A stretch of 64,000 nucleotides of DNA, taken from positions 1 to 64,000 of the forward strand of contig JABJAL010000011.1 of NCBI GenBank assembly GCA_018669005.1, read 5' to 3'. This DNA is from Nitrospinaceae bacterium (GTDB lineage Bacteria > UBA8248). Of this stretch, positions 62,838 to 64,000 are shown piece after piece (the stretch's first letter is position 1; every line of letters starts with the position of its first letter). The notes below the pieces were generated by a model. The model had not been told where the DNA came from, did not search any database, and saw only the letters and a list, made by a program, of their open reading frames with translations. Made by a program: the position numbers and the translations under genes.

Positions 62838-63242
62838 TTATTCGCCTGCGAGCCCGTATGCCCCCTTCTCGCGCAGAGCAACATTGGGCCCGGGCGGCGA
62901 GTAGATGACAATATACTTCAATGGTGCATCTCCGGTGCTGCTAATTTCGTGCATTTTTCCGGGCGGCACGAAAACGGCATCTCCCTCTGATACTTCAAGC
63001 CGCTCCTCCTCGATACGTATGACGCCCGTCCCGCTCATGATGTAGAACCCGTGTTCTTCATTGTCATGTTTGTGCGCCTTGGAGGTGAGGCCGGGGTCGA
63101 ACTCGTTGACGAGAAGCGCAAATTCCTTGGCGCCCACGCTTTCCTCATCGAGCAGGATGCGGAAAGTGCTTCTGCCGCCTGGAACGGGAAGATCGCCTGA
63201 GGCCGCCTCGTCACGCCTGATGCGGTAGGGTTTTTCGCTCAT
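62838..63242 (-). CDS. Single-domain cupin protein
   Basis: The 134 residues start at ATG 63242, which overlaps the thiD stop (ATGA) and is preceded by GGAG. Cupin motif 1 is visible as HKHDNEEHGFYIMSGTG, with two His and a Glu as metal ligands, and motif 2 as PGKMHEISSTG with the third His. A longer frame (to 63413) lies inside thiD and carries no family features. Function is unknown; small cupins include sugar isomerases, dioxygenases and sensors. Coupling to thiD is seen, but a thiamine role is only inferred. Confidence 0.85.
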   Translation of the reverse strand: MSEKPYRIRRDEAASGDLPVPGGRSTFRILLDEESVGAKEFALLVNEFDPGLTSKAHKHDNEEHGFYIMSGTGVIRIEEERLEVSEGDAVFVPPGKMHEISSTGDAPLKYIVIYSPPGPNVALREKGAYGLAGE

Positions 63243-64000
63243 GAAAGTTTCTCCGGATAATTGCGGTACATGTGATTGAGGGGGCCATGACCGCTCCCAA
63301 GCGGAAGCGCGTTTTCGATGGCCCCTTGAATGAATTCTTTTGCGCCCTTGACGGCCTCTCGTATTGTTTCGCCTCCGGCAAGGCCTGCGGCGATGGCGGA
63401 GGAAAGCGTACATCCGGTCCCGTGCGTATTGGGCGTGTCGATGTGGCGGCCCTCGAAAATAATGGGCTCGCCCCCTTCGAAAAAAACATCGATGGCCCCC
63501 TTCGTGATATGCCCCCCCTTCAGGAGGACGCTCTTGGCACCGAGTTTGAAAAGCAGGTGGGCGGCATTCTTCATCTCGTCAAGGTTCGTGATGGGATCAA
63601 TTCCCAGAATATCACTTGCCTCCTCCGTGTTGGGGGTGATGATTTCGGCAAGCGGGAAAAGAAGATCGACCATAGCGCCCACGGCGCCAGCGGCGAGAAG
63701 GCGTGCCCCGCTTTTCGACACCATGACGGGATCGAGGACGAGATGTGTGAGATTGTGTTCCGCCACTTTTTTCGCGACAACCTCGATGACCTCCGAGGTG
63801 GCGAGCATTCCCACCTTTGTGGCGGCTACCGGGAAATCAGTGCAAACCGAATCGAACTGGCTGGCGATGAAATCGGGGGGGACGGGGTGTGTCGAATGGA
63901 CCCCCCGAGTATTCTGGGAGGTGAGGGCAGTTATGACGGTCGTTCCAAAAACGCCGAAGGCCGAGAATGTTTTAAGATCTGCCTGTATGCCGGCCCCCCC
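63239..64000 (-). CDS. thiD: Hydroxymethylpyrimidine kinase/phosphate kinase ThiD, 5'-truncated by the window
   Basis: ThiD phosphorylates HMP and HMP-phosphate in thiamine synthesis. The frame is open to base 64000, so the start is outside; 253 codons are visible. GGAGIQADLKTFSAFGVFG is the N-terminal substrate region, followed by VITALTSQNTRGVHS and TKVGMLATSEVIEVV. The segment LVLDPVMVSKSGARLL follows, and NTHGTGCTLSSAIAAGLA carries the anion hole and catalytic Cys/Asp region of ribokinase-like kinases (here GTGC). It overlaps the cupin start by ATGA. Confidence 0.93.
   Translation of the reverse strand, partial: GGAGIQADLKTFSAFGVFGTTVITALTSQNTRGVHSTHPVPPDFIASQFDSVCTDFPVAATKVGMLATSEVIEVVAKKVAEHNLTHLVLDPVMVSKSGARLLAAGAVGAMVDLLFPLAEIITPNTEEASDILGIDPITNLDEMKNAAHLLFKLGAKSVLLKGGHITKGAIDVFFEGGEPIIFEGRHIDTPNTHGTGCTLSSAIAAGLAGGETIREAVKGAKEFIQGAIENALPLGSGHGPLNHMYRNYPEKLS

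Overview
The window is a 64 kb chromosomal segment of a Gram-negative bacterium, moderately GC-rich by eye, with densely packed operons and almost no accessory DNA. Outer-membrane and periplasmic functions (LolB-like and TPR lipoproteins, CpoB, PpiD, an MlaF-like ATPase), type IV pilus PilM, a membrane pyrophosphatase and the order TPR protein / LolB-like / ispE / prs / rplY / pth suggest a deltaproteobacteria-like or related uncultured lineage. This placement is inference. Translational coupling is very common (ATGA, TTGA and TAATG overlaps), and TTG and GTG starts are frequent. No rRNA, tRNA, CRISPR array, insertion sequence or prophage was found.

Layout. 1-10651 (+): end of pilM, then aroB, aroQ, an Xaa-Pro peptidase and efp; a complete livK-H-M-G-F branched-chain amino acid ABC transporter; two paralogous NIPSNAP genes. 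10726-14649 (-): uppP, manC, a YqaA-type membrane protein and a phosphomannomutase, that is GDP-mannose synthesis plus lipid-carrier recycling. 14906-34131 (+): plsC, dciA, a TPR lipoprotein, a LolB-like lipoprotein, ispE, prs, rplY, pth, hppA, then rpsF-ssb-rpsR-rplI, dnaB-alr-mlaF-tgt and yajC-secD-secF. 34216-60192 (-), listed by rising coordinate: a thioredoxin-fold gene with an in-frame TGA; argG-F-D-B; hslU-hslV-xerC-trmFO-topA-smg-dprA; an isolated AT-rich methyltransferase; cpoB-rng-radical SAM; rodA-mrdA-mreD-mreC-mreB. Then ppiD (+), and an AbrB-like protein, a cupin and thiD (-), the last running off the window.

The main discovery candidate is the minus-strand gene at 34216-34827. 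It is a TlpA/redoxin-type thioredoxin in which a single TGA sits exactly where the first cysteine of the CxxC active site belongs (W-T-T-H-TGA-P-Y-C). The frame stays open on both sides. A 7-bp stem with a GGGCU loop begins 12 nt after the TGA, which fits a bacterial SECIS element. It is best read as a selenoprotein with a Sec-x-x-Cys active site, not as two short genes or a pseudogene.

Most of the rest is conserved housekeeping. Secondary points of interest are the acidic repeat-bearing tails on L9 and L25, the histone-H1-like N-terminus of topoisomerase I, the Bacillus-like dprA-topA-trmFO-xerC-hslVU cluster, the tandem double-domain NIPSNAP genes behind the liv operon, and the AT-rich 48.0-49.3 kb stretch.
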